From contig NZ_CP049838.1 of assembly GCF_013085465.1 (NCBI RefSeq), positions 5,890,001 to 5,954,000 of the forward strand: a stretch of DNA of 64,000 nt, read 5' to 3'. The notes under the pieces were generated by a model, which was not told the origin of the DNA, made no database searches, and was given only the letters and a program-made list of their open reading frames with translations. Of this stretch, positions 16,909-26,469 are shown one piece after another (position 1 is the first letter of the stretch; each line of letters opens with the position of its first letter). The position numbers were made by a program, and so were the translations under genes. Source of the DNA: Streptomyces asoensis. GTDB taxonomy: Bacteria; Actinomycetota; Actinomycetes; Streptomycetales; Streptomycetaceae.

Positions 16909-17005
16909 CCCCAGGGACCGGACCCCAGGGACCGGACCCCAGGGACCGGACCCCAGGGACCGGACCCCAGGGACCGGACCCCAGGGACCGGACCCCAGGG
17001 ACCGG
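16908..17005. repeat. Seven perfect 14-bp tandem repeats
   Basis: The unit ACCCCAGGGACCGG is repeated seven times without error, starting on the last base of the polyprenyl synthase stop codon and running into a degenerate eighth copy. The unit is not a multiple of three and lies outside the coding sequence. Perfect copies suggest recent slippage expansion, so length probably varies between strains. Confidence 0.95.
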
Positions 17006-17133
17006 ACCCCTACGGGTCGGATGCCGCCTCGTCATCTTGGTGTCATACCGCAGGCGTACGTGGAGTTGAGCCCTCGGGCTGACGCTTCCCCGTGGCTGAT
17101 TTGGTCAGATGGGAACCACGGAAAACACCACTC

Positions 17134-17151
17134 CTCACCGATTCGGGTGAG
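17134..17151. promoter_or_regulatory. Inverted repeat upstream of the LolA-like gene
   Basis: CTCACC (17134-17139) and GGTGAG (17146-17151) flank GATTCG, about 75 bases before the ATG at 17224. Its position suits an operator or the start of the leader. No firm -35/-10 pair was found. Confidence 0.3.
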
Positions 17152-17223
17152 AATGGCGGCTCGGGGTGGGGACGTTCAGGCGTGAGATGACCAGCCGCCG
17201 CCGACGACGGAGGTAAGGCACAC

Positions 17224-18480
17224 ATGGCACCGAAGGCATCCGACGACACCACGACCGGCGCGGAGTCGACCGGCGCGGAAGCCGACGACCTGCGCCTCGG
17301 ACGGCGCAAGGCCGCACGGTACATCGTCCCGGTCACCGTGATCGGTGTCGCGGCGGCGACGATCGGGCTGGTCCCGGCGCTCGCCGACTCCGGCGACCCC
17401 GACCTGCCGAAGATCACCGCACAGCAGCTCCTCGACAAGATCGCCGCCTCGGACGTGCAGCAGCTGTCCGGGACGGTGAAGATCAGCACCGATCTCGGGT
17501 TGCCCGACCTCGGCGGACTGGAGAGCGGGCTCCTCTCGGGGGCCACCCAGGGCGGCGACGGTTCGTCCGCCGACCCGTCCACCAAGCTCACCGAGCTCGC
17601 CGCCGGCACGCACACCCTGCGCGTCGCCGCCGACGGCCCGGACCGGCAGAAGCTCTCGCTGCTGGAGAACGCCGCCGAGTACAGCGTCATCCACAACGGC
17701 AAGGACGTGTGGGGGTACGACAGCGCCTCCAACGAGGTCTACCACTCGACCGCCGACGAGAGCTCCGGCAAGGGCTCCGGCAAGGCGGAGACCCCCGTCC
17801 CCGCCACGCCCAAGGAGCTCACCGAGGACGCTCTGAAGGCGGTCGACGACACGACCTCCGTGACCGTCGACGGCACCGTCCAGGTCGCCGGCCGTGACGC
17901 CTACAAGCTGCTGGTCAAGCCGAAGCAGTCCGGTTCCACGGTCGGCGCGATCAGTGTGGCCGTGGACGCGAAGACGGGCCTGCCGCTGAAGTTCACGCTG
18001 ACCCCGGCGAGCGGTGGCGCCGCCGTCGTGGACGCGGGCTTCACCCAGGTCAGCTTCGCCAAACCCGCCGCGTCCACCTTCGACTTCACCGCCCCCAAGG
18101 GTGCGAAGGTCACCGAGGGCGACGAGGCCGGGGAGACCGCCCCCGGGCACTCGGACAAGTCCGACCTCGCGAAGGACCTCGAAGGCATCGAAGGAGCCGC
18201 GGGCACGGACGGCCTCGACGGACTCGACGTCCTCGGCGAGGGCTGGACGTCCGTCGCCGTCTTCGACACCGGCGGCGAGGGCGTGCCCTCGGGCGCGGAG
18301 GCGGGCGGCGACCTCGGTGGCTTCCTCGACTCCTTCGGCGACAAGGTGACCGGCAAGTTCGGCTCCGGCACCGTCTTCTCCACCCGCCTGATCAACGCCC
18401 TGATGACGGACGACGGCAAGGTCTACGTCGGCGCGGTCACCAAGGACGCCCTGGTGAAGGCGGCGAACGCGGCGAAGTAG
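17224..18480 (+). CDS. LolA/RseB-fold secreted or anchored lipoprotein-carrier-like protein
   Basis: A 418-residue protein with a 30-residue charged head, one hydrophobic segment (about 34-54, ending VPALADS) acting as signal or anchor, and an extracytoplasmic domain. The domain alternates strands: 'DVQQLSGTVKISTDLGLPD', 'LRVAADGPDRQKLSL', 'DVWGYDSASNEVYH', 'YKLLVKPKQSGSTVGAISV' and 'TGLPLKFTLT', typical of the LolA/LppX/RseB fold that cradles a lipid. A Gly/Asp-rich stretch (about 295-335) precedes a C-terminal segment. The start has GGAGG ten bases upstream. An ABC-2 transporter begins 142 bases later on the same strand, so the two may work together in envelope lipid or stress functions; this is inference. 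Confidence 0.75.
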   Translation: MAPKASDDTTTGAESTGAEADDLRLGRRKAARYIVPVTVIGVAAATIGLVPALADSGDPDLPKITAQQLLDKIAASDVQQLSGTVKISTDLGLPDLGGLESGLLSGATQGGDGSSADPSTKLTELAAGTHTLRVAADGPDRQKLSLLENAAEYSVIHNGKDVWGYDSASNEVYHSTADESSGKGSGKAETPVPATPKELTEDALKAVDDTTSVTVDGTVQVAGRDAYKLLVKPKQSGSTVGAISVAVDAKTGLPLKFTLTPASGGAAVVDAGFTQVSFAKPAASTFDFTAPKGAKVTEGDEAGETAPGHSDKSDLAKDLEGIEGAAGTDGLDGLDVLGEGWTSVAVFDTGGEGVPSGAEAGGDLGGFLDSFGDKVTGKFGSGTVFSTRLINALMTDDGKVYVGAVTKDALVKAANAAK

Positions 18481-18622
18481 GCCAAGCGGTCGAAGCGTGC
18501 GGCGTGGTCGAAGCGTGCGGAGTGGTCGAGTGGTGAAGTGATGAAGTGGTGGCGCGGGTGACGTAGGGCAGAGACCGGCCGCCACGGACACCGGAGGCCG
18601 GGAAGCCGGAGGGGGAAAGCCG

Positions 18623-19627
18623 ATGGGGGAGTCAGTACGGCAGCCCGTGCGGGAGCCCGTGCAGGTGCCCGTGCGAGTGCCTGTGGACGACGACGCAGTC
18701 ATCCACACCCGCGGCCTCACCAAGCGCTATCGCGGCGGACAGCTCGCCGTGGACGGCCTCGACCTGACCGTCCCGGCGGGCAGCGTCTTCGGCTTCCTCG
18801 GCCCCAACGGCTCCGGCAAGACCACCACCATCCGCATGCTGATGGGGCTCATCGATCCCACGGCCGGCTCGGCCCGCGTCCTGGGGCAACCCATGCCGCG
18901 GGCCGCGCGCGCCGTACTGCCCCACGTCGGGACCCTCATCGAGGGTCCCGCCCTCTACGGCTTCCTCTCCGGCCGCGACAACCTGCTCCGCTACGACGCC
19001 GCCGACCCGACCGCCGATCCGCGCACCCGGCGTGCGCGGGTCTCGGCGACGCTGGAGCGGGTGGGCCTCACGGCCGCCGCCGGCAAGAAGGCGAAGGCGT
19101 ACTCCCTCGGCATGAAGCAGCGGCTGGGCCTCGCCGCCGCCCTTCTCCAGCCCCGTCGGCTGCTCGTCCTCGACGAGCCGACCAACGGCCTGGATCCGCA
19201 GGGCATGCGGGAGATCCGCTCGCTGATCCGGGAGCTGGCCGCGGAGGGCACGACCGTCTTCCTCTCCTCGCACCTGCTCGACGAGATCGAGCAGGTGTGC
19301 ACGCACGCGGCGGTGATGGCACAGGGCCGGCTGCTCGTCCAGGGCCCGGTGGCCGACCTCGCCGCGGGGACACGCGGCCGACTGGTCGTGACGACGCCGG
19401 ACCCGGCGGACGCGGCCCGGGTGCTGAAGGAGCAGGGGGCGGACGACGTGGTCCTCGGCGAGGACCGGGTGAGCGCCGAGGCCCCGCCCCCGGACCGTGA
19501 TCTCGCCGACCTGAACGTCGCGCTGGTGACGGCGGGCGTCCGCGTCCGCGGTTTCGCCGTCGAGCGGGCCTCCCTGGAGGACGCGTTCGTGGCTCTCACG
19601 GGGGAGGGATTCGATGTCGCGGGCTGA
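18623..19627 (+). CDS. ABC transporter ATP-binding protein (ABC-2 type, DrrA-like)
   Basis: A 334-residue ATPase. Walker A is GPNGSGKT (60-67), the signature is YSLGMKQRLG, Walker B 'RLLVLDEPTNGLDPQG', and the H-loop 'LSSHLLDEIEQV'. The C-terminal 90 residues form the accessory domain usual in DrrA-like export ATPases. The N-terminus has a curious alternation of PV-type dipeptides (residues 5-21). The 3' end overlaps the permease gene by 14 bases. The substrate is unknown; resistance, lipid or polysaccharide export are all possible. The spacer before it (18481-18622) carries short imperfect direct repeats based on GGTCGAAGCGTGCGG. Confidence 0.9.
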   Translation: MGESVRQPVREPVQVPVRVPVDDDAVIHTRGLTKRYRGGQLAVDGLDLTVPAGSVFGFLGPNGSGKTTTIRMLMGLIDPTAGSARVLGQPMPRAARAVLPHVGTLIEGPALYGFLSGRDNLLRYDAADPTADPRTRRARVSATLERVGLTAAAGKKAKAYSLGMKQRLGLAAALLQPRRLLVLDEPTNGLDPQGMREIRSLIRELAAEGTTVFLSSHLLDEIEQVCTHAAVMAQGRLLVQGPVADLAAGTRGRLVVTTPDPADAARVLKEQGADDVVLGEDRVSAEAPPPDRDLADLNVALVTAGVRVRGFAVERASLEDAFVALTGEGFDVAG

Positions 19628-20555
19628 CACGGTGGACGACCGGAACCGGACGCCGGCACCGGCACCCGCACCGACGCAGGCACCGGCGCGGACGGCGAAC
19701 TGGACCTGGACCTGGACCTTCGGGCTGCTCCGCAGCGAACTGCTGACCACCTTCCGGCGCTGGCGCACCCTCGCGCTGCTGGGCGTGCTGGCGGCCGTGC
19801 CGGTCCTGGTCGGGATCGCCGTGAAGATCGAGACGAGCGACGGCTCGTCCGGCGGACCCGGCGGGGGAGGGGGCGGTGGTGAGGGTCCGGCGTTCATCTC
19901 GCAGGTGACCAACAACGGCCTGTTCCTGGTCTTCACCGCGCTGGCCGTGACCCTGCCGTTCTTCCTGCCGATGGCGATCGGGGTCATCGCGGGCGACTCG
20001 ATCGCCGGAGAGTCGAACGCGGGCACGCTCCGCTATCTGCTGGTCGCCCCGGCCGGCCGCACCCGCCTGCTGCTGGCCAAGTACGCGACCGTCATGATCT
20101 TCTGCCTGGTGGCCACGCTGGTGGTCGCGGTCTCGGCGCTGACGGTCGGGGCGCTGCTCTTCCCGCTGGGCGAGCTGACGACGATCTCCGGCACCCGGAT
20201 CGGCTTCGGCGACGGGTTGCTGCGGGCACTGCTGATCGCCCTGGTCGTTGCCGCCTCCCTGACCGGCTTGGCGGCGCTCGGGCTGTTCGTCTCCACCCTC
20301 ACCAGCAGCGGCATCGCGGCGATGGCGACGACTGTGGGCCTGCTGATCACGGTCCAGATCCTCGACCAGATCCCCCAACTGCACGCCCTGCACCCGTACT
20401 TCTTCTCACACCACTGGCTGTCCTTCGCCGACCTGATGCGCGAGCCGGTCTACTGGGACGACCTGGAGAAGAACCTCGGTCTCCAGGCCCTGTACGCGGC
20501 CGTCTTCGGCTCGGCGGCCTGGGCGCGCTTCACGACGAAGGACATCACGGCGTAG
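19614..20555 (+). CDS. ABC-2 type transporter permease
   Basis: A 313-residue membrane partner of the preceding ATPase. After a Pro/Ala-rich head, six membrane segments can be seen, including 'LALLGVLAAVPVLVGIAV', 'LFLVFTALAVTLPFFLP', 'TVMIFCLVATLVVAVSALTV' and 'LLIALVVAASLTGLAALGL'. The sequence 'IAGDSIAGESNAGTLRYLL' is the typical ABC-2 permease loop that docks with the ATPase. The start codon lies inside the ATPase gene, so the two are translationally coupled. It converges with the flavoprotein gene, whose stop is 10 bases away. Confidence 0.88.
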   Translation: MSRADTVDDRNRTPAPAPAPTQAPARTANWTWTWTFGLLRSELLTTFRRWRTLALLGVLAAVPVLVGIAVKIETSDGSSGGPGGGGGGGEGPAFISQVTNNGLFLVFTALAVTLPFFLPMAIGVIAGDSIAGESNAGTLRYLLVAPAGRTRLLLAKYATVMIFCLVATLVVAVSALTVGALLFPLGELTTISGTRIGFGDGLLRALLIALVVAASLTGLAALGLFVSTLTSSGIAAMATTVGLLITVQILDQIPQLHALHPYFFSHHWLSFADLMREPVYWDDLEKNLGLQALYAAVFGSAAWARFTTKDITA

Positions 20556-20565
20556 GCCGTATCGC

Positions 20566-21153
20566 TCAGTGGGTTTCGTACAGGAAGCGCGCCGCCGGCG
20601 TCTCCCCCGCGAAGAACGTCTTCGCGCGGGTCAGCGCCTCCGTGTCCCTGAGGACGTCACCGGGCTTGCTGCCGTTGCCGAGCAGTACCCCGCCGAAGAA
20701 CATCCCCATGTACGCGGCCGAGTTGTTGAGCGTCCCGACGAGCGGATCGGCGACCACGGGCTGGTCGTCCGCGAGCGCGGTGACGCCCCAGAGGGTGCGC
20801 CCGGCGAGCGTCGCCTTGAAGTCGAGGCCGGGGGTGCGCAGCCAGCCCGACCAGTGGTCCAGGTAGCGCTTGGTCTGGGCGGAGACCGAGTACCAGTACA
20901 GCGGGGACGCGATCACGATGTCCGTCGCGGCGAGCGTGGCGTCGAGCAGCAGTGCCGTGTTGCCCTCGGTGGGACGGACGTGGTCGCTGTCGTGCCGCTG
21001 GTCCTCGAAGTCGGGCAGCGGGTGCCGGGCCAGGCTGATCCACGTCTGCTCGACGTCGGAGGGCAACTGCTCGGCGGCCGCGCGGGCCAGCGACTCGGTG
21101 TTGCCGTCCGGACGGCTGCTGCCCAGCACGAACAGGAAACTGCGGCGGGTCAT
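20566..21153 (-). CDS. NAD(P)H-dependent FMN reductase (flavodoxin-like fold)
   Basis: A 195-residue protein of the NADPH-dependent FMN reductase family. 'LGSSRPDGNTESLARAA' (10-26) is the FMN phosphate loop and 'ASPLYWYSVSAQTKRYLD' the isoalloxazine contact. It is predicted to reduce quinones, azo compounds or flavin in the cytosol. The ATG at 21153 follows GGGGGATGG; the longer frame to 21216 has no ribosome site. It is a single gene with its own promoter and converges with the ABC permease. Confidence 0.85.
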   Translation of the reverse strand: MTRRSFLFVLGSSRPDGNTESLARAAAEQLPSDVEQTWISLARHPLPDFEDQRHDSDHVRPTEGNTALLLDATLAATDIVIASPLYWYSVSAQTKRYLDHWSGWLRTPGLDFKATLAGRTLWGVTALADDQPVVADPLVGTLNNSAAYMGMFFGGVLLGNGSKPGDVLRDTEALTRAKTFFAGETPAARFLYETH

Positions 21154-21199
21154 GATCCATCCCCCAGGTAGTCGGCGTACGACGATAGTCTGCACCTGC

Positions 21200-21205
21200 A
21201 TTATA
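21200..21205 (-). promoter_or_regulatory. Consensus -10 upstream of the FMN reductase
   Basis: A perfect TATAAT on the - strand, rare in this G+C-rich sequence, about 47 bases before the reductase start. The -35 position (CCTACC, 21223-21228) is weak, suggesting an activated promoter or a different sigma factor. Confidence 0.35.
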
Positions 21206-21270
21206 TGTGTGCGCAAGTATCAGGTAGGGGGAGAACGCGGCCGAGGGGTCGAGGGGCGAGGGGGCGAGGG

Positions 21271-22491
21271 CTAGGGGTCGAGGGGCGAGGGCCGGGGAGG
21301 CGTCGAGGCTTGAGCGGCTCGGGCGGCTGCCAGGAGCGCCGTCTCCCCGCCGTGTGCCGCGACCATGTGCAGCCCCACGGGACAGCCGTCCGCGCCGAGC
21401 CCCGCCGGGATGCTGATCGCCGGGTGCCCGCTCAGGTTGAACGCCCAGGTGAGCGCGGTCGAGTACCGGTCGCCCGGGCCCTCGTGACCGTGCGCGGGGT
21501 TCGGGGTCGTCGGGGTCAGCAGCAGGTCGGCGTGGGAGAAGAGGTCGGCCAGCAGACGGTCGTTGACCTGCCGGACGCGTTCGGCGGCGCGGAGGTCCGA
21601 GCCCGGGGTGCGCAGCGCGAGCCAGGCCGGTGCGGGGTCCGCCAGCCGCAGAGGCGCGTCGGAGGGCGGCAGCAGCCGTACGACACCCGCCTCGCCCAGG
21701 CGTCCGGCGGCGGCGCGGGCCAGGGCGAGCGGCTCCGGGTCGGGATCGGCGAAACCGAGGTCGGCGGAGAAGACGGCGACAGGCTGGGCGGGACCGGGAC
21801 CGGGGGCGGGACCGGGGGCGGGGACGAGATCCGCCCCCGATGCCATGACCTGCCAGTACGCCTCGGCGTCCGCCGCGTGGTGTACGAGTACGCCGGGCGC
21901 CGCCAGCCCCGTACGGTCCCGGGAGGCCGGTGCCGCTCCCTGCTCGGGCGGCGTTCGGTGGTTCGTGGTCTTCAGGCCGATCACGCCGCACCACGCGGCC
22001 GGGATCCGCACCGAGCCCGCGCCGTCGCTGCCGGTCGCCAGAGGGACCAGGCCGGCGGCCACCGCCGCCGCGGACCCGGCCGAGGAGCCGCCCGGCGTGC
22101 GGTCGGCGCGCCAGGGGTTGACGGTCCGGCCATGGGCGCCGAGGCCCCAGGTCTGCCAGGGAGTGCCGGGTCCCGGTACGGCCGTCGCCCCGACCGGCAC
22201 GCATCCGGCGGCGACCAGCGGGCCCGCCGCACGCAGCCCGTGACGCCCCTTCACGCCGATCGGCACCCCCGCCAGCGGCAGCCGTTCGCCCGCGGCCACC
22301 CGGGCGTCGACCTCACGCGCCCCCGCCCGCGCCCTCTCCTCCCACACCTCGGCGAAGGCGCACAGCGAACGGTCGACCCGCGCGATCCGTGCGAGCGCCT
22401 CGCCGACCACGTCCACGGCCGAGACCCGCCCCGCCCGCACGGCCGCGGCGATCTCCCCGGCCGGCGGCCACGCCAGGGGCCCGGACCTCAC
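21271..22491 (-). CDS. Amidase-signature family amidase
   Basis: A 406-residue hydrolase of the Ser-cisSer-Lys type. Lys81 lies in GVPIGVKG, the signature [14 protein letters not shown] begins at 134, and the nucleophile is S160 in [12 protein letters not shown]. The second glycine of the usual GSSGGS is alanine here, which is tolerated in some members. Residues about 180-260 include a Pro/Ala/Gly-rich loop ('[14 protein letters not shown]'). The start is GTG. It lies 19 bases after the 167-residue gene, forming a two-gene unit. The amide substrate is unknown. Confidence 0.85.
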   Translation of the reverse strand: MRSGPLAWPPAGEIAAAVRAGRVSAVDVVGEALARIARVDRSLCAFAEVWEERARAGAREVDARVAAGERLPLAGVPIGVKGRHGLRAAGPLVAAGCVPVGATAVPGPGTPWQTWGLGAHGRTVNPWRADRTPGGSSAGSAAAVAAGLVPLATGSDGAGSVRIPAAWCGVIGLKTTNHRTPPEQGAAPASRDRTGLAAPGVLVHHAADAEAYWQVMASGADLVPAPGPAPGPGPAQPVAVFSADLGFADPDPEPLALARAAAGRLGEAGVVRLLPPSDAPLRLADPAPAWLALRTPGSDLRAAERVRQVNDRLLADLFSHADLLLTPTTPNPAHGHEGPGDRYSTALTWAFNLSGHPAISIPAGLGADGCPVGLHMVAAHGGETALLAAARAAQASTPPRPSPLDP

Positions 22492-22510
22492 CCCGTCCTC
22501 CCGCGCCTGC

Positions 22511-23014
22511 TCAGCGTGCCCCGGTGAGCCGGGAGAGTGATTCCGTCTCGCGTGGCGGGGTCCCGCCCAGTTCGCCGAGGCGCCAGTTCGTCACCCACGG
22601 GACGCGGTACACGTCGACGACCGATTCGATCACCTTCACCCGCTGGACGAGCGGCCGGGGCAGCCGGCCCGGCGCGTCCGCGACGAGCACCACCGCGTCC
22701 AGGTCGAGCCCTCGCGGAGCCTCGCCGCGCCGGAAGACCTCCAGGGTCCGCAGGACGGAGTCCAGCCCGGCAGCATGCGTGCGGGCGACCAGCAACACGG
22801 ACGAGGGATCGCCGGCGCCGGGCCACGCGCGTCCGCAGTCGTGGCCGCCGTAGACCGCGGCGAGCGTGGAGCCGCCGGCCCCGCCGTGCGTGGCGACCCA
22901 GGAGAAGCGCCGGGGCGCGGCGGTGGAGGCGTACGGCATCGGTACCGGATCCGGTGCGGCCACCGGCCCGCGGATCCAGATCTCCGGCCCTCGCTGCCCG
23001 TCCGTCGTCCCCAT
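22511..23014 (-). CDS. Conserved actinobacterial protein with a degenerate P-loop-like motif
   Basis: A 167-residue soluble protein. '[21 protein letters not shown]' begins near residue 37 and resembles the deviant Walker A of ParA/MinD proteins (KGGVGKST), but the conserved lysines are replaced by His and Gly. Later, '[20 protein letters not shown]' and '[19 protein letters not shown]' look like the beta strands of a P-loop fold. I recall similar Streptomyces proteins of unknown function next to TPR or conjugation-related genes; this is from memory. The ATG at 23014 follows GGGAGG. It is co-directional with the amidase and divergent from the TPR protein at 23230. Confidence 0.6.
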   Translation of the reverse strand: MGTTDGQRGPEIWIRGPVAAPDPVPMPYASTAAPRRFSWVATHGGAGGSTLAAVYGGHDCGRAWPGAGDPSSVLLVARTHAAGLDSVLRTLEVFRRGEAPRGLDLDAVVLVADAPGRLPRPLVQRVKVIESVVDVYRVPWVTNWRLGELGGTPPRETESLSRLTGAR

Positions 23015-23229
23015 GACCCGTGTTCCTCCCAGTCGTCGCCGGCCCTCCGGGGCGCCCTGATCATGGTGGTCCCGGAGCTGCCCCGGGAGTGGGGCGTGGG
23101 TTCCTGGAACGAGGCTGTGACGTCGCGGTGACGCGCGGACCGGGAGCGCTCGGAGAGACTCAACACTACGTGTCCACGTACACGTACCTGGACGACCGGA
23201 TCGTGACGACGCATCCGAGTGAGGAACCG

Positions 23230-24771
23230 ATGTCTCGACTCAGCCGCGAGAAGAAGCGGGAACAGAAGTACGCCGGCCCCACGGCCGTCGTGGTGGCCCC
23301 GCTCGATGTCCATGTCCGCGGGGGTGGGACGGCGACGATAGGCGGCGTCCCGGTCGTGGCGGCCGACGGCGAGGAGATCCAGCGCGCCGTCCTGAGCCAC
23401 CTCCACCGCATCGCCCTCGCCACCGGACATCCGGTCCTCGCCACGGTCCACGACGAACGCATCGGTTACGTCGTCGCCCTGCGCGTGGACCCGGACGGTT
23501 CCAGCCACTTCACGGCGGATCCCCTGCGGACGGCCGCGGCCGCGGCCCCGTCGGCGACGGCACGGAAGGAGGCGGCACCGGACACCCGGAGCACCGAGCC
23601 CACCGGCCCGCCCGCGCCCGTCGCCGCCCCGGCCGACCCGCCCGCGCCCGTCGCCGCCCCGGCCGACCCGCCCGCGCCCATCGACCCGCCCGCGCCCGTC
23701 GCATTCCCCGCGCCGGCCGACGCGCCGGTGTGCGCCGCCGTCCCCGCGCCCGCCGACGCGCCCGTGTCCGTCGACGACGAACCGTCCGTTCAGCCGCGAC
23801 GAGACAAGGCCACGCACTTCCTGCGCCCGGTGTCCGAGCCGGTGCGGGACGCGACCCCGACGTTCCCGTTGCGCGCGGTGCCCGAGCCGGAAGCGGAGCG
23901 GGAAGCCCGGTCCGCGCCGGAGTCGGCACCCACGTACGCGGCGGGGGAGACCCCGGCTCCCGGCACGGTCACCGCCCCGACGGGTGTGTTCGGCCCGCCC
24001 CCGACGATGGACGAGCAGCCGAACCCGGACGCGACCCCGATCTCGACCCCGACCGCAGCCCGCACCTCGACCCTGACCCCGGTCCCCACCTCGGCCCCGA
24101 TCCCGCTGCCGCTGCCGACGCCCGCCTCCGCCCCCACGCCCACCACCAAGTCAGGTTCCACTCCCACCCCGTTCCTCCCCGACGACCTCATCTCCGACTC
24201 GGCCGTCGACCTGAACCCGGACCCCAAGCCCACCCCCGCCCGGGGCTTCGACGCCGTCGCGGAGGCGGTGCTCGGGGACGACCCCCGTACCCTCCACGGC
24301 GACGGTGGCACCCCGGCCCTCCTCGCGGAACCGCTCGCGCGGATCAACGAGGCTGTGCGGGCGGGCCGTACGGACACCGCGGCCGCACTCGCGGAGCGGA
24401 CCGTGCTGGAGGCGTCCGGAACGCTGGGACCGGAGCACCCCGAGGTGCTCCGGCTGCGTGAACTCACCGCCTACATCGCCTACTTGGCAGGCGACCCGGT
24501 GCGCTCCTTCCACACCTCCCTCGACCTGGCCCGCATCCACCGCCGGACCCGGGACGCGGAGGCCGCGTACGGCAACGTCCAGAGCGCGAAGACGGCCTGG
24601 CGTGCCGTACGCGACCCCTTGCAGGGATTGAACCTGGGGACCGAACTCCTCGGTCTGTGGACGGAGCTCACCACCGAGGAGGGGCCGGCCGCGGACGACG
24701 TCGAGGAACTGGAGTCGGCCCGCGCGCGCATGCTCCGGCTGGCCGAACGCGCCCGGAAGTCGGGCGCGTAG
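23230..24771 (+). CDS. Protein with long Pro/Ala/Thr linker and C-terminal TPR-like domain
   Basis: A 513-residue soluble protein. Residues 1-95 form a small alpha/beta domain ('IGGVPVVAADGEEIQRAVLSH'). Residues about 96-365 are low complexity, with repeats such as 'PPAPVAAPADPPAPVAAPAD' and Thr/Pro stretches. Residues 366-513 are helical with TPR-like features: 'RAGRTDTAAALAERTV', 'LGPEHPEVLRLRELTAYIAY' and 'AYGNVQSAKTAWRAV'. The ATG at 23230 has GAGG upstream; an open frame continues to 23020 without one. It is divergent from the degenerate P-loop gene, and the 215-base spacer must hold both promoters. Function unknown; TPRs suggest a protein partner. Confidence 0.7.
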   Translation: MSRLSREKKREQKYAGPTAVVVAPLDVHVRGGGTATIGGVPVVAADGEEIQRAVLSHLHRIALATGHPVLATVHDERIGYVVALRVDPDGSSHFTADPLRTAAAAAPSATARKEAAPDTRSTEPTGPPAPVAAPADPPAPVAAPADPPAPIDPPAPVAFPAPADAPVCAAVPAPADAPVSVDDEPSVQPRRDKATHFLRPVSEPVRDATPTFPLRAVPEPEAEREARSAPESAPTYAAGETPAPGTVTAPTGVFGPPPTMDEQPNPDATPISTPTAARTSTLTPVPTSAPIPLPLPTPASAPTPTTKSGSTPTPFLPDDLISDSAVDLNPDPKPTPARGFDAVAEAVLGDDPRTLHGDGGTPALLAEPLARINEAVRAGRTDTAAALAERTVLEASGTLGPEHPEVLRLRELTAYIAYLAGDPVRSFHTSLDLARIHRRTRDAEAAYGNVQSAKTAWRAVRDPLQGLNLGTELLGLWTELTTEEGPAADDVEELESARARMLRLAERARKSGA

Positions 24772-24786
24772 CGGCCACCCGGCCGA

Positions 24787-25884
<1,098 letters not shown>

Positions 25885-25910
25885 TCACATAGCGAAGCCC
25901 CTGGTGTCCC

Positions 25911-26396
25911 TCAGTGCACGCAGAACTCGTTGCCCTCCGGATCCGCCATGACCACCCACTGCCCGGACGGCTCCTTCACCTCTCCCAGCACGCTCGCCCC
26001 CAGCGCCGTCAGCCGTTCGACCTCCCCGGCGCGCAGCCCCGCACCGGGATGCAGATCGAGGTGGAGCCGGTTCTTCACGGTCTTCGCCTCCGGGACCCGC
26101 TGGAACAACAGCCGCCGCCCGAGCCCGGTCCCGCTGTCGGGGTCGTACGGGTCGTCGGGGTGGCGTACGGCGATCAGGTCCCGGAAGGCCGGGCGGCCGT
26201 GGAACTCCAGCGTCGCCGCCCCCGGCAGCGCGCCGAGCTCCAGCAGCCGCTCGATGAGCGCGCTGTTGTCCTCGACCTCGTAGTGCAGTGCGCCGGCCCA
26301 GAAATCGGCCTGCGCGTGCGGGTCGGCTGAGTCGACTACGAGCTTCCAGTGCACGGGCGTGGGCCCTGCCTCGGGTACTCCAGATGTCTCGGTCAT
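25911..26396 (-). CDS. VOC-superfamily (glyoxalase-like) protein
   Basis: A 161-residue protein of two beta-alpha-beta-beta-beta modules. The first begins 'VHWKLVVDSADPHAQADFWAGAL' (15-37) with a metal-ligand type histidine, and the second has 'NRLHLDLHPGAGLRAGEVERL' and ends 'WVVMADPEGNEFCVH', the usual Glyoxalase_6 finish. It is likely a small-molecule binding or resistance protein; the substrate is unknown. It lies between the aminopeptidase promoter and the rarD gene with no coupling. Confidence 0.85.
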   Translation of the reverse strand: MTETSGVPEAGPTPVHWKLVVDSADPHAQADFWAGALHYEVEDNSALIERLLELGALPGAATLEFHGRPAFRDLIAVRHPDDPYDPDSGTGLGRRLLFQRVPEAKTVKNRLHLDLHPGAGLRAGEVERLTALGASVLGEVKEPSGQWVVMADPEGNEFCVH

Positions 26397-26469
26397 GCAG
26401 CCACTTCTAGCAGGCCCGCACCGGGTCGGCCTCCCACGCGCCGAACTCCGTCGGGACGGTGTCGGCGGT

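Noticed and set aside
16908..17005. Tandem repeats considered as a CRISPR array
   Set aside because: The 14-base units are contiguous with no spacers, and no cas gene is present.
17101..17160. Possible ECF sigma (SigE/SigR-like) promoter with GGGAAC before the LolA-like gene
   Set aside because: No matching -10 (GTT or GTCT) at the required distance.
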